A stretch of 64,000 nt of DNA, from the NCBI RefSeq assembly GCF_016134045.1, contig NZ_CP065915.1, forward strand, positions 1,488,001-1,552,000, in the 5' to 3' direction. Shown here piece by piece: positions 1 to 8,880 of the stretch. A program made the translations under genes and the position numbers. Every line of letters begins with the position of its first letter. Position 1 is the stretch's first letter. The notes beneath the pieces were generated by a model. The model was not told the origin of the DNA. It searched no databases and saw only the letters and a list, made by a program, of their open reading frames with translations. This stretch comes from Pelagovum pacificum. Lineage in GTDB: Bacteria; Pseudomonadota; Alphaproteobacteria; Rhodobacterales; Rhodobacteraceae.

Positions 1-1456
1 ACAGGTCGTTGATCTCGGCATTCGATGACAATTTGGAGGAGGCAGCCCCCAGAACGTTCAGAATTTTCCCCCGAAGCGGCAGCAGCGCCTGTGTCTTGCG
101 GTCTCGCGCCATCTTGGCAGAGCCGCCCGCCGAGTCGCCCTCGACGAGGAAGATCTCGGTGCCGTCCCGCGCCCCGTTGGAGCAGTCGACCAGCTTGCCG
201 GGAAGCCGCAGCTTCTTGGTGGCGGACTTGCGGGCCGTCTCCTTCTCCTGCCGGCGGCGGAGACGCTCTTCGGCGCGCAGCACGAGGAAGTCGAGGATCG
301 CGCCAGCGGACTTCGTGTCGGCGGCCAGCCAATTGTCGAAATGGTCGCGCACGGCGGATTCGACCAGCTTCGCGGCCTCCGTCGTGGCGAGGCGGTCCTT
401 GGTCTGACCGACGAACTCCGGCTCGCGGATGAAGCAGGAGACGAGCGCGCAGCCCCCCGTCAAAAGGTCTTCGCGCGAGATCTGCGCGGCCTTCTTGTTG
501 TTGACGAGCTCGCCATACGCCCGGATGCCCTTGAGGATCGCGGCCCAGAAGCCGGCCTCGTGGGTGCCGCCCTCCGGCGTCGGGACGGTGTTACAGTAGC
601 TCTGCAGGAACCCGTCGCGCGCCGGGGTCCAGTTGATCGCCCATTCGACCTTGCCGGGGACGGAGAAGCGGGACTGGAAATCGACCGTGCCCGCGAACGG
701 CTTGTCGGCGTAGGTCGAGGCGGAGCCGAGCGTCTCCTGCAGGTAGTCCGAAAGACCGCCGGGGAAGTGGAACGTCGCCTCCTGCGGTGTCTCGCCGTCG
801 TCGATCGCGGACTTCCAGCGGATCTCGACCCCCGAGAACAGGTAGGCCTTGGAACGCACCATCTTGAACAGCCGCGCGGGCTTGAACCGGTGGTGGCCGA
901 AGATTTCCTCGTCTGCGTGGAAGGTGGTCGTCGTGCCGCGCCGGTTGGGGGCGTTGCCGATCTCCTCCACCGGGCCGAGCGGGATGCCCCGGGAAAAGCG
1001 CTGTTCCACCAGCTTCCGGTCGCGCGCGACCTGAACGACCATGCTGTCCGACAGCGCGTTCACGACCGAGGCGCCGACGCCGTGCAGGCCACCCGACGTC
1101 TGGTAGGCCTTGCCGGAGAACTTGCCGCCCGCGTGCAGCGTGCAGAGGATCACCTCGAGCGCAGACTTCCCGGGAAATTTCGGGTGCGGATCGAACGGCA
1201 TACCCCGGCCATTGTCCGAGACGGCAACGGAATAGTCGGCCTGAAGCTCGATCTCGATCCGGTTGGCGTGGCCGGCGACGGCCTCGTCCATCGAGTTGTC
1301 GAGGATCTCCGCCACGAGGTGATGGAGCGCACGCTCGTCCGTGCCGCCGATATACATCCCCGGTCGCTTGCGCACAGGTTCCAGCCCCTCGAGGACCTCG
1401 ATGGAGGAGGCGTCGTAGCTGTCGGGACCGCTCCCGGTCAGGAGATCGTCAGGCAT
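1..1456 (-). CDS. parE: DNA topoisomerase IV subunit B (ParE), 5' part, cut by window edge
   Basis: ATPase subunit of topoisomerase IV, which with ParC decatenates daughter chromosomes. About 485 residues from the N-terminus are present and the C-terminus lies beyond the left edge. The N-terminal GHKL ATPase shows the N-box (EILDNSMDE, about residue 55) and the glycine box DNGRGMPFD. The TOPRIM acidic motif EGDSAGGSAK lies near the cut end, followed by MARDRKTQALLPLRGKILNV, which fits ParE better than GyrB. The ATG at 1456 begins MPDDLLTGSG and precedes the conserved VRKRPGMYIG. It is divergent from the oxygenase gene across about 280 bp. The family call is secure; total length cannot be seen. 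Confidence 0.95.
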   Translation of the reverse strand, partial: MPDDLLTGSGPDSYDASSIEVLEGLEPVRKRPGMYIGGTDERALHHLVAEILDNSMDEAVAGHANRIEIELQADYSVAVSDNGRGMPFDPHPKFPGKSALEVILCTLHAGGKFSGKAYQTSGGLHGVGASVVNALSDSMVVQVARDRKLVEQRFSRGIPLGPVEEIGNAPNRRGTTTTFHADEEIFGHHRFKPARLFKMVRSKAYLFSGVEIRWKSAIDDGETPQEATFHFPGGLSDYLQETLGSASTYADKPFAGTVDFQSRFSVPGKVEWAINWTPARDGFLQSYCNTVPTPEGGTHEAGFWAAILKGIRAYGELVNNKKAAQISREDLLTGGCALVSCFIREPEFVGQTKDRLATTEAAKLVESAVRDHFDNWLAADTKSAGAILDFLVLRAEERLRRRQEKETARKSATKKLRLPGKLVDCSNGARDGTEIFLVEGDSAGGSAKMARDRKTQALLPLRGKILNVLGAASSKLSSNAEINDL

Positions 1457-1735
1457 GCTCGCTGCTCTTTCTGGCGTTTTGATTGCCAGATATTGTGGCA
1501 GGCCAGACAGGGCAGGGCAATGGCTGCGTCGCGCTTGTCCACAGCCAACTCCGGGCCGAGAGCCGCGGGCGAGCCTGCGGGATTCCGGCTCCGCCCATTC
1601 GGCGGGCAGTCCGGTGCAGTCGCGTTGCGCCTGCTGCGGCATCTCGGCCTGATCGGCAGGTCCGCTCGCCCCTCGCGATTGACGGTGTGCCGGATTCGGG
1701 AAAAAGGTCGGGCAAGCGTTCGAGGGGTCAGGACC

Positions 1736-2689
1736 ATGTCGCATGTCGTCACGAACGTCCCGGTCATCGACCTGGGCGCATTCGAAGCGGGCACGCCGTC
1801 AGAGCGCCGTTCTCTGGCCTCCGCGGTCGACGAGGCCTGCCGCGAAACCGGATTCCTCACGATCTCCGGCCACGGGGTGCCGGACGCGGACATCGCGGCC
1901 GTGCGAGCTGCGGTCCGTGCTTTCTTCGACGGTCCGGCCGAGGCGAAAGTCGCGCTCAGACCGGGGCCCGGGCGGCCCTATGGCTACCTTGGCGTCGGCT
2001 CGGAAGCGCTGGCCAGATCGCGGGGCGAGGAGACTCCACCCGACCTGAAGGAGAGTTTCAACGGCGGTCCCCTGACCTGCCCGGCAGACGAGACCGATCG
2101 CGACGCGCTCGCCTTCTGCTATGCCCCGACGCCCTGGCCCGAGGTGCCGGGGTTCCGCGCCGCCTGGGAGACGTACTACGCCCATATGGAGGACCTCGCC
2201 GCGCGGATCATGGCGATGTTCGCGGTCGCGCTCGGCAAGCCGGAGGGCTTCTTCCAGCCCTATATCGACAGCCCGATCTCCGCCTTGAGGGCGCTGAACT
2301 ACCCGGCGACCGAAGGTCCGGCCGAGGCCGGGCAGCAGCGCGCCGGGGCGCATACGGACTATGGCTCGCTGACGATCCTGCTGCCCGACTCCGGCAGCCG
2401 CGGCCTCGAGATCCTGGCGCAGAGCGGAGACTGGGTGCCTGTCGACGCCCCCGAAGGCGTTTTCGTGATCAACATCGGCGACCTGATGGAGCTCTGGACC
2501 GGGGGGCGGTGGCGGTCGACCCTGCATCGGGTCGTGGTGCCGCCGGAACTGGCCGGCCAGCGGCGCGGCTCGCTCGCCTTCTTCCATCAACCGAACTGGC
2601 ATGCCGCGATCCGGCCGTTCGAGGGACGCGCCGACGCTGTGACCTCCGGGCCGTACCTGATGGGGAAATTCGCGGCCGCGACGGGCTGA
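1736..2689 (+). CDS. 2-oxoglutarate/Fe(II)-dependent oxygenase, isopenicillin N synthase-like
   Basis: 317-residue cytosolic non-haem iron oxygenase of the isopenicillin-N-synthase-like superfamily. The N-terminal DIOX_N region (VPVIDLGAF, then ETGFLTISGHGV) is followed by the double-stranded beta-helix. Iron ligands are visible as HTD (about residue 205) and the distal His in TLHRVV, and the co-substrate motif RxS appears as RRGSLAFF. The ATG at 1736 was chosen because the fold begins there; the open frame continues upstream only as the antisense of parE. The substrate is unknown; bacterial relatives act on small metabolites rather than making antibiotics. The SDR gene follows after 91 bp on the same strand, so they may be co-transcribed. 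Confidence 0.85.
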   Translation: MSHVVTNVPVIDLGAFEAGTPSERRSLASAVDEACRETGFLTISGHGVPDADIAAVRAAVRAFFDGPAEAKVALRPGPGRPYGYLGVGSEALARSRGEETPPDLKESFNGGPLTCPADETDRDALAFCYAPTPWPEVPGFRAAWETYYAHMEDLAARIMAMFAVALGKPEGFFQPYIDSPISALRALNYPATEGPAEAGQQRAGAHTDYGSLTILLPDSGSRGLEILAQSGDWVPVDAPEGVFVINIGDLMELWTGGRWRSTLHRVVVPPELAGQRRGSLAFFHQPNWHAAIRPFEGRADAVTSGPYLMGKFAAATG

Positions 2690-2780
2690 CGCGCGGCGCA
2701 GCGGGAAGAACGCGCGTGGCCCGGCTTGTCCTCGCCTGCGGGGGCGCTAGGCTCCGCAGCCTGACAAACGGGAGGACAAG

Positions 2781-3680
2781 ATGCGCATCTTTTTCACAGG
2801 CGGCAGCGGCAAGGCGGGACGGCACGTCGTCCCCTACCTGATCGAGCAGGGGCATAAGGTGGTGAACGCGGACCTCGTGCCGCTCGATCACCCCGGCGTG
2901 CAGAACCTGAAGGTCGACCTAACCGACGCCGGACAGGTCTATTCCGCCATCAACGGATGGGGCGGTTTCGAAGAGCTCGAGTCAGGCAACGGTGTGCCGA
3001 AGTACGACGCGATCGTGCATTTCGCCGCGATCCCCGCGATCCTCTTCCGCTCCGAAGGGGAGACTTACCGCAATAACGTGATGAGCACCTACAACATCAT
3101 GGAAGCGGCGGCGAATGCCGGGATCAAGAAAGTGATCTTCGCCTCGTCGGAGACGACCTACGGCATCTGTTTCCGGGACGGCGAGATCAAGCCGCAGTAC
3201 GTGCCGGTCGACGAAGAGCACCCCACGGTGCCGCAGGACAGCTACGCGATGTCCAAGGTGGTGAACGAGGTGACGGGGCGGTCCTTCCACGAGCGCACGG
3301 GCGACGACGTTTACGGCCTGCGGATCAACAACGTGATCGAGCCGCATGAATACGCTCAGAATTTTCCGGAATTCCTGAACAATCCGGGCAAGCGCCGTCG
3401 CAACATCTTCGCCTATATCGACGCACGCGATCTGGGCCACATGGTGGAGTGCTGCCTGAAGACCGATGGTCTTGGCTACGAGGTCTTCAACGTGGCGAAC
3501 CCGGACATGTCGACCGCCGCGAAGACGGACGACATCATTCGCGAATTCTACAAGGGTGTCGAGGTAAGACGCGAAATGGGCGCGGACGAGACGTTCTACG
3601 CCATCGCCAAGGCGCAGCGGTTGCTGGGCTTCTCGCCCAAGCATTCGTGGCGCGAGGTCCTCGACGACCCGAACGCGTAA
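2781..3680 (+). CDS. NAD-dependent epimerase/dehydratase (extended SDR)
   Basis: 299-residue extended short-chain dehydrogenase/reductase. The N-terminal Rossmann motif is GGSGKAG (residues 7-13). The catalytic region has SSETTYG (active-site Ser/Thr) and YAMSK (YxxxK), and a substrate-binding half follows. Such enzymes oxidise, epimerise or dehydrate sugar-nucleotide-like or uronate substrates; the actual substrate cannot be read here. AGGACA lies just before the ATG. It is the second gene of a probable two-gene unit with the upstream oxygenase and ends in two hairpins before the convergent transglycosylase gene. Confidence 0.85.
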   Translation: MRIFFTGGSGKAGRHVVPYLIEQGHKVVNADLVPLDHPGVQNLKVDLTDAGQVYSAINGWGGFEELESGNGVPKYDAIVHFAAIPAILFRSEGETYRNNVMSTYNIMEAAANAGIKKVIFASSETTYGICFRDGEIKPQYVPVDEEHPTVPQDSYAMSKVVNEVTGRSFHERTGDDVYGLRINNVIEPHEYAQNFPEFLNNPGKRRRNIFAYIDARDLGHMVECCLKTDGLGYEVFNVANPDMSTAAKTDDIIREFYKGVEVRREMGADETFYAIAKAQRLLGFSPKHSWREVLDDPNA

Positions 3681-3681
3681 A

Positions 3682-3725
3682 CGGATTTTCAAGGAAAATC
3701 CGATATCGATTTTTCGGCGAAAAAT
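3682..3725. terminator. Two adjacent TTTTC/GAAAA hairpins between convergent genes
   Basis: A perfect 9-bp inverted repeat (CGGATTTTC at 3682-3690, loop AAG, complement at 3694-3702) is followed at once by a 7-bp one (ATTTTTC at 3709-3715, loop GGC, complement to 3725). They lie between two converging genes, so bidirectional transcription termination is the likely role. Arms of this kind recur at 35124-35144. Confidence 0.55.
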
Positions 3726-3736
3726 TGTACGGAAAA

Positions 3737-4990
3737 TTAACCGAGGCGGGCCAGTAGCGCCCGGCTCGGGGTTCCCGTGACGGCCAAGCCGTTTGCGCGC
3801 TCGTACGCCTCGATTGCCGACGTCGTGTTGTCGCCGACCACGCCGTCGGGCGTTCCGGCATCGAACCCGGCCCGGTTCAGGCCGGCCTGCAGCGCCTTGC
3901 GATCGTTGAGCGTCAGCCCGTTGGCATCAGGCGGGAAGGCGGCCTGCAGCGGACCGCCGCCTGCAATCCGGTCGGACAGGTGTCCGACACCGATCATGTA
4001 GTTCACGGCATTGTTGTAGCGGCCGATGACTTCGAAGTTTCGCCATGTGACGAAGGCTGGCCCGCCTGGCTGCGGCACGAGGATCGCCGCCGCACCGTGA
4101 TCGGGCAGGGGCTGTCCGCCGAGCGTGCGCACGCCCGCCGCGTTCCACTCGCCCGTCGCGCGGCGGTTGCCGCGACCGATCCCGGAAAGTCCGGGGGGAA
4201 GCCGCACTTCCATCCCCCAGGGCTGTCCCGCCCGCCAGCCGTTCTCGGCGAAGTGGTTGGCGGTCGAGGCAAGCGAATCCGTCGGATCCGCAGACCAGAT
4301 GTCGCGCCGCCCGTCGCCGGTGAAGTCCACGGCATAGGCCTGGTAAGTCGTGGGGATGAACTGGGTGTGGCCCATGGCCCCGGCCCAGCTTCCGGTCATG
4401 TTCGCCGGCGAGGTGTCGCCATTTTGCAGGATACGCAGCGCGGCAAGGAGCTGGCTTTCGAAGAAATCACCGCGCCGGCCGTCGTAGGCCAGCGTCGATG
4501 TGGAGGACACGACCGGGATCAGGCCCTTGCGGTTTCCATAGTTGCTCTCCATCCCCCAGACAGCAGCGACCACATTGGCGGGCACGCCGAACCGCGACTG
4601 GATCGCCGACAAGGCGGACTGGTGCTGGGCGAACCGGGCACGGCCGTTGGAGACACGCTCGTCGTTCGCGGCGATGGCGAGGTAATCTTCCAGCGTGCGC
4701 GTGAACTCGGCCTGGTTGCGGTCGCGGCTGACGACGCCGGGCAGGAAGCCGGCGCCCCGGAAGGCGGTATCGAGGGTCGAGGACGAGATCCCGCGCGACG
4801 CGGCGCGGCCCTTGAAGCTGGCGACCCAAGCGTCCCAGCCCGCATTGGCCTGCGGCATCAGGTCGGGGGTAAGCGGAACTTCGCCTCCGCTGCTCGAGGC
4901 GCCGCCGCCGCCGACGCGCGGCGCGCCGCCGCAGGCGGTCAGCAGTCCGGCAGCAAGTCCGAGGGTGGCGTGGCGTCGGGTCAGTTTCAT
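3737..4990 (-). CDS. Lytic murein transglycosylase, MltB family, with peptidoglycan-binding domain
   Basis: 417-residue predicted lipoprotein that cleaves peptidoglycan glycan strands to 1,6-anhydro-muropeptides. The N-terminus has a charged start, a hydrophobic stretch and a lipobox-like LLTAC, pointing to lipid anchoring in the envelope. The MltB catalytic region is plain: VWGMESNYG carries the catalytic Glu, and MGHTQFIPTTY follows. The last 60 residues form a PG_binding_1 domain (NDRKALQAGLNRAGF, then TTSAIEAYERANGL). It is divergent from the MATE gene with about 158 bp between them. The family assignment is firm; which MltB paralogue it is cannot be decided. Confidence 0.92.
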   Translation of the reverse strand: MKLTRRHATLGLAAGLLTACGGAPRVGGGGASSSGGEVPLTPDLMPQANAGWDAWVASFKGRAASRGISSSTLDTAFRGAGFLPGVVSRDRNQAEFTRTLEDYLAIAANDERVSNGRARFAQHQSALSAIQSRFGVPANVVAAVWGMESNYGNRKGLIPVVSSTSTLAYDGRRGDFFESQLLAALRILQNGDTSPANMTGSWAGAMGHTQFIPTTYQAYAVDFTGDGRRDIWSADPTDSLASTANHFAENGWRAGQPWGMEVRLPPGLSGIGRGNRRATGEWNAAGVRTLGGQPLPDHGAAAILVPQPGGPAFVTWRNFEVIGRYNNAVNYMIGVGHLSDRIAGGGPLQAAFPPDANGLTLNDRKALQAGLNRAGFDAGTPDGVVGDNTTSAIEAYERANGLAVTGTPSRALLARLG

Positions 4991-5148
4991 GTCTCTGCTC
5001 TCATGGTCTCATCCTCTGGCGGGATGTGGTCCGGTCTGGCGCCGGGGACGGGCGCGGTCGGGACCAAGGATAAGGCGCGGGCCGCTCGGACGATAGCCCC
5101 CTCGTACGCACTGGACCTTTCGTCGCCCATTCGACTAAAGCCCGGAGC

Positions 5149-6546
5149 ATGACCGTTCTGCTGCCCAAAGACCCCAAAGGCCCCATGGCGACCGGTGCGC
5201 GCGGTCATGCGCGCGCGCTGTTGACGCTCGGCCTGCCGCTGGTCGGCTCGAACGTCGCGCAGATCATGATGGCGATGGCCGACACGCTGATGCTTGGCTG
5301 GTACGACGTTACGGCGCTCGCCGCTTCGACGCTCGCGGTGTCCTTGTGGATCCTGCTGTTCCTGCTGGGGGCCGGGTTCTCCAACGCCGTGATGACGCTC
5401 GTCGCCGCCGCGCTGGAGGAAGACGACGCCGTCACCGTCCGCCGGGTGACGCGGATGGGGCTCTGGCTGAGCCTGCTCTTCGCCCTGCCGTGCCTGCCGC
5501 TATTCTGGTGGTCGGAGCCGCTGTTCCTCGCCATGGGACAGGAGCCCGACGTTGCGGCGCTGGCGCAGGATTATCTTCGAATCCACGGCTTCAGCATGTT
5601 TCCGGCGATGGCGATCATGGCGCTCAGGGCGATCCTGACGGCGACGGAGCATACTCGGATTATCCTCTGGGGCACGATTGTCGCGGCGCTGCTCAACGCG
5701 GGCCTCAACTGGGTCCTGATCTTCGGCAACCTCGGCTTTCCCGAGCTCGGCATCCGGGGCGCCGCGATCGCGACGCTGATCCTGCAGATCGCCGGAGCAC
5801 TGCTCTTCGCCGTCTACGCGCTCGTTCGGATGCCGGAATACGATCTCTTCACGCGGCTCTGGAAGCCGGACTGGCCGATCTTCGCCCGGGTGTTCCGGCT
5901 GGGTGTGCCGATCGGGCTTACCACGCTGGCCGAGGCGGGACTGTTCAATGTCTCGGCCGTCATGATGGGCTGGATCGGAAAAGTGCCGCTCGCCGCGCAT
6001 GGCATCGTGATGGAGCTCACCTCGATGGCCTTCATGATCCACCTCGGCTTCAGCCAGGCCGCGACCGTGCGGGCGGGGCGCGCCTATGGCCGACGGGATG
6101 AAGCGCAGCTTCGCTCCGGCGCGACAGTCGCGCTGGCGATCACGGGCGGGCTGGTCGCGATTTCGATGTGCCTGTTCCTGCTGCTGCCGGCGCCGCTGGT
6201 CGGGTTGTTCGTCGATCCGGACGATCCGCTGCGGGACCAGATCCTCGCCACGGGCGTGACGCTGCTGGCGGTCGCCGCCTTGTTCCAGGCTGCGGACGCG
6301 GCGCAGGTGATGACGGTCGGGCTTCTCCGGGGCGTGCAGGACACGAGCGTGCCGATGGTCATCGCGATCGTCACCTACTGGGGCATCGGATTGCCTGCGG
6401 GCTACCTGTTCGCCTTCACCTTCGGTATGGGCGCAATCGGAGTCTGGCTCGGCATGGCGCTTGGCCTCATGTCGGCGGCGGTGGCGCTGTCGTGGCGGTT
6501 CTGGCGCAACACGAGGCGCTTCGCGACGCGTCCTCTCGTCGCCTAG
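5149..6546 (+). CDS. MATE family multidrug/metabolite efflux transporter
   Basis: 465-residue inner-membrane antiporter of the MATE family (NorM/DinF-like), exporting organic cations or drugs in exchange for Na+ or H+. The sequence has about twelve hydrophobic segments in two six-helix halves (first half to about residue 225). The first helix carries LGLPLVGSNVAQ, and QIMMAMADTLMLGWY follows, both typical of the family. ATG 5149 starts MTVLLPKDPKG, a short cytoplasmic tail before helix 1. The stop codon overlaps the stop of the convergent phosphatase gene. Substrate unknown. Confidence 0.9.
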   Translation: MTVLLPKDPKGPMATGARGHARALLTLGLPLVGSNVAQIMMAMADTLMLGWYDVTALAASTLAVSLWILLFLLGAGFSNAVMTLVAAALEEDDAVTVRRVTRMGLWLSLLFALPCLPLFWWSEPLFLAMGQEPDVAALAQDYLRIHGFSMFPAMAIMALRAILTATEHTRIILWGTIVAALLNAGLNWVLIFGNLGFPELGIRGAAIATLILQIAGALLFAVYALVRMPEYDLFTRLWKPDWPIFARVFRLGVPIGLTTLAEAGLFNVSAVMMGWIGKVPLAAHGIVMELTSMAFMIHLGFSQAATVRAGRAYGRRDEAQLRSGATVALAITGGLVAISMCLFLLLPAPLVGLFVDPDDPLRDQILATGVTLLAVAALFQAADAAQVMTVGLLRGVQDTSVPMVIAIVTYWGIGLPAGYLFAFTFGMGAIGVWLGMALGLMSAAVALSWRFWRNTRRFATRPLVA

Positions 6547-7253
6547 CCCTTAGGGACGGGCGGACAGGGGATCGGGCAACCGTTCCGGAACCCCGCTGTC
6601 AGCGCTTCGGGATCGTAGCCGGTGCGCACCCACTCCAGCAGTCCGATGCCGGTCTGTAGGTGGTGGTACTCGTAGAGGTCGAGGAAGTAGTCGAGGATCC
6701 CCGCGCTCGAGCGGCGAATATGAAGGTGGCGGAAGCTCAGGTGCCGCTTCGCCTCGGAAATCGGCACGCCCTCATGGAGGTGCATGTAGATGACCGAGGC
6801 CATGCCGGTCCGGTCGGCACCGCTTTTGCAATGCAGCAGCAGCGGACGCTCGGCGACTTCCAGCGCGGCGATCAGCTCTTCGATCTGGCTGACGAGGGGG
6901 GCACGGGTGGCCCGCATCTTCACGTCGATCAGATCGAGCCCGAGGCGCTCGCAATTTTCCTTCAGGAACAGGTAATGCGCGAAGACATCCTTGCCGCGCA
7001 GGTTCACGACCGTCTTCAGCCCGTGGCGCCGCTGCAGGTTGCGCAGCCGCCGCAGCGTCGGCTGGTTGGAGCGGAAGATCCCCGGGGCGATCTCGGCCTG
7101 ATTGTGCAGAAAACGCCGCCAGTGGGCGTGGTCGAGCCAGTTGTAATGCCAGAACGACTGCCGCCGCTCGAGGTCGCCGGTGATGTCCTGACCGAAGCCG
7201 CGACGCCAGTCGCGTTCCGCCTTCTCGAGATATTTGCGCAAGCCTTTTGCCAT
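6543..7253 (-). CDS. Tyrosine/dual-specificity phosphatase-like protein
   Basis: 236-residue cytosolic protein with the cysteine-phosphatase signature HCKSGADRTG: Cys142 is the predicted nucleophile and Arg148 the phosphate-binding Arg (HCX5R). The preceding FRSNQP and VVNLRGK blocks are typical of bacterial tyrosine phosphatases of the DSP/Siw14-like group. Substrates could be phosphotyrosine, inositol phosphates or phospholipids; none can be assigned. It converges on the MATE gene with a 4-bp stop overlap. The hypothetical gene upstream is 50 bp away on the same strand, so a two-gene unit is possible. Confidence 0.82.
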   Translation of the reverse strand: MAKGLRKYLEKAERDWRRGFGQDITGDLERRQSFWHYNWLDHAHWRRFLHNQAEIAPGIFRSNQPTLRRLRNLQRRHGLKTVVNLRGKDVFAHYLFLKENCERLGLDLIDVKMRATRAPLVSQIEELIAALEVAERPLLLHCKSGADRTGMASVIYMHLHEGVPISEAKRHLSFRHLHIRRSSAGILDYFLDLYEYHHLQTGIGLLEWVRTGYDPEALTAGFRNGCPIPCPPVPKG

Positions 7254-7303
7254 CGGCGGTCAGATGGCGCGGGGCGGGCGGGATTGCAAGGCAAAGCGCG
7301 GCG

Positions 7304-7723
7304 TCATTCGTCCGGCGCGCCGCGCTCCTTCAGCATCCGCTCGGCCTTCTTGCGCACCAGCACAGTTCGCAGGTCGTGCATGGCAAGCAGCAACGTGTCC
7401 GTTACCGCCTCCAGCTGCTCGTCGGCTGCGGTGGACTGGGCCCACTGTGTGGTCGCGTTCATGTAGTCGACCGCGCGGAAGATGTCGTCGATGTCGCGCT
7501 GCGCGAGGATCTCGGCCCGCTCGGCCATCCACGCTTCGATCTCGGCGAGGTCCTCGGGCGAAAGGGCACGGTCGCCGTGCGGCTTGATCTCGCCCTTCTT
7601 GAGATTGACGACGGCAATCTGGTCCATCTCGATCCGGCGCTGCCGGTTGGCGGTATCCACCCGGAAGACGAGGGCGCCGTTGTCACGCACCCGGAAATAA
7701 TAGTCGGGAAGGTCTGCTCCCAT
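7304..7723 (-). CDS. Conserved hypothetical protein
   Basis: 139-residue soluble protein of unknown function. It opens MGADLPDYYFRVRDNGALVF, a beta-rich start, and continues as charged alpha-helical sequence ending in an RKKAERMLKERG tail. The frame extends upstream to 7798, but ATG 7723 is preferred because the structured part starts there and the extra 25 residues are Arg-rich and non-conserved-looking. No catalytic motif, signal peptide or membrane segment is seen. It may be transcribed with the downstream phosphatase gene. Confidence 0.6.
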   Translation of the reverse strand: MGADLPDYYFRVRDNGALVFRVDTANRQRRIEMDQIAVVNLKKGEIKPHGDRALSPEDLAEIEAWMAERAEILAQRDIDDIFRAVDYMNATTQWAQSTAADEQLEAVTDTLLLAMHDLRTVLVRKKAERMLKERGAPDE

Positions 7724-7897
7724 GGATCGCCTGGCCCAGTTTTTGTCCTGTCCGAGCTTTCTAGCCGGTCGGGCGCGGTCCAGAAAGCCTGATTTCACCC
7801 TTTGTTATCCGATACCAAAGCGCCGAACTTGGATAGCGCGGGCACCTTGGGCCATGTCCCGGTCAGGCCGAAACAGGCAACAGACCGGAGTATTTCC

Positions 7898-8203
7898 ATG
7901 ACGTCCATTTACCTGACCGCAGGCGCGCTCGCGCTGTGCGGCGCGGTCGGACTCGGCGCCGTCGGCGCCTTCGACCTCGATGAATTCCTCGACCGATCGC
8001 CGACGCATTTCGACCGGGGGGCAGTGCCCTCGACTGCCGAGTTCCGGGAACTGCTCGATGGTGGTGCCTTCGACGGGCTGGAGCAGGACGACGGGCGGGC
8101 GTGGCTCGACCGCGTCGGCATGCCGTCGGGCGGCAGCTCTGTGACGCTCACCCACCCGACGGGCCAGACCTTCCGCGTGATCGACGGCAAGGTCGTGGAC
8201 TGA
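7898..8203 (+). CDS. Small hypothetical protein with N-terminal hydrophobic segment
   Basis: 101-residue protein. The first about 23 residues form a hydrophobic segment (ALALCGAVGLGAVGAF) that could be a signal anchor; an acidic soluble part with no known motif follows. ATG 7898 was chosen over an upstream in-frame start at 7802 because GGAG sits at 7887-7890 with normal spacing and the hydrophobic segment then lies at the N-terminus. It is convergent with the LysE gene, four bases apart. Function unknown. Confidence 0.55.
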   Translation: MTSIYLTAGALALCGAVGLGAVGAFDLDEFLDRSPTHFDRGAVPSTAEFRELLDGGAFDGLEQDDGRAWLDRVGMPSGGSSVTLTHPTGQTFRVIDGKVVD

Positions 8204-8207
8204 GCGT

Positions 8208-8807
8208 TCAGTGCGTCAGGATCGGGTAGAGCGTCGCGACGAGCAGCAACGCCATCGTGACGTTGAAGACCCGCTGGCGCCGCGCATTGGTGAGAAACCG
8301 GCGCATCTGCTGGCCGAGCGTCGTCCAGATCGCCGTCAGTGGCAGGCACACCAGCCCGAAGATCGCGGCCGCAACCATAAGCGAGGGCAGGGTGCGGTCG
8401 GGCAGGTAGGCCGTCGAGACCGTCAGCGCCATCGCCCAGGCCTTCGGGTTTACCCATTGGAACGCCGCTGCCTGCAGCGCGGTGAGCGGGCGTGCCTCGG
8501 CGGCGGGACCGTCGGCTGAGGGCGGCTTTGCCGCGCCGATCTTCCATGCGAGGTAGAGCAGGTAGACCAGCGCCGCGATCTTGAGCACGTCGAAGGCGGC
8601 CGGGTAGGCGTCGAACAGCTGCGACAGGCCGAGGCCGACAATCAGGATCAGCGACACGACCCCGAAGGCGATCCCCGCGATATGCGGCAGCGTCCGGCGC
8701 AGGCCGAAGTTCGCGCCACTGGCCATCAGCATCACGTTGTTCGGGCCGGGCGTGCCGGTCATCACGAAGGCGAAGGCGAAGATGGCGAGGACGATTTCAG
8801 GTGTCAT
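8208..8807 (-). CDS. LysE family amino-acid exporter
   Basis: 199-residue inner-membrane protein of the LysE/RhtB family, which export amino acids or their derivatives. The hallmark TGTPGPNNVMLM follows the first helix, and about six hydrophobic segments are present. ATG 8807 is used because MTPEIVLAIF is the normal family N-terminus; the open frame upstream would run across the divergent regulator. It is divergent from an Lrp/AsnC regulator 73 bp away, the classic arrangement in which the regulator senses an amino acid and controls the exporter. The exported amino acid is unknown. Confidence 0.9.
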   Translation of the reverse strand: MTPEIVLAIFAFAFVMTGTPGPNNVMLMASGANFGLRRTLPHIAGIAFGVVSLILIVGLGLSQLFDAYPAAFDVLKIAALVYLLYLAWKIGAAKPPSADGPAAEARPLTALQAAAFQWVNPKAWAMALTVSTAYLPDRTLPSLMVAAAIFGLVCLPLTAIWTTLGQQMRRFLTNARRQRVFNVTMALLLVATLYPILTH

Positions 8808-8880
8808 GGCGGCAGGATCGCGCGATCGCGGCGAAATGTGCTTGCAAAGTGGGGTGCTGAAGGCGCATTTCTCGCAATGA

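Noticed and set aside
341..1735. Long plus-strand open frame continuous with the oxygenase gene (782 codons in all)
   Set aside because: Everything upstream of 1736 is antisense to parE and Arg/Asp-rich without family features; the oxygenase fold begins at 1736.
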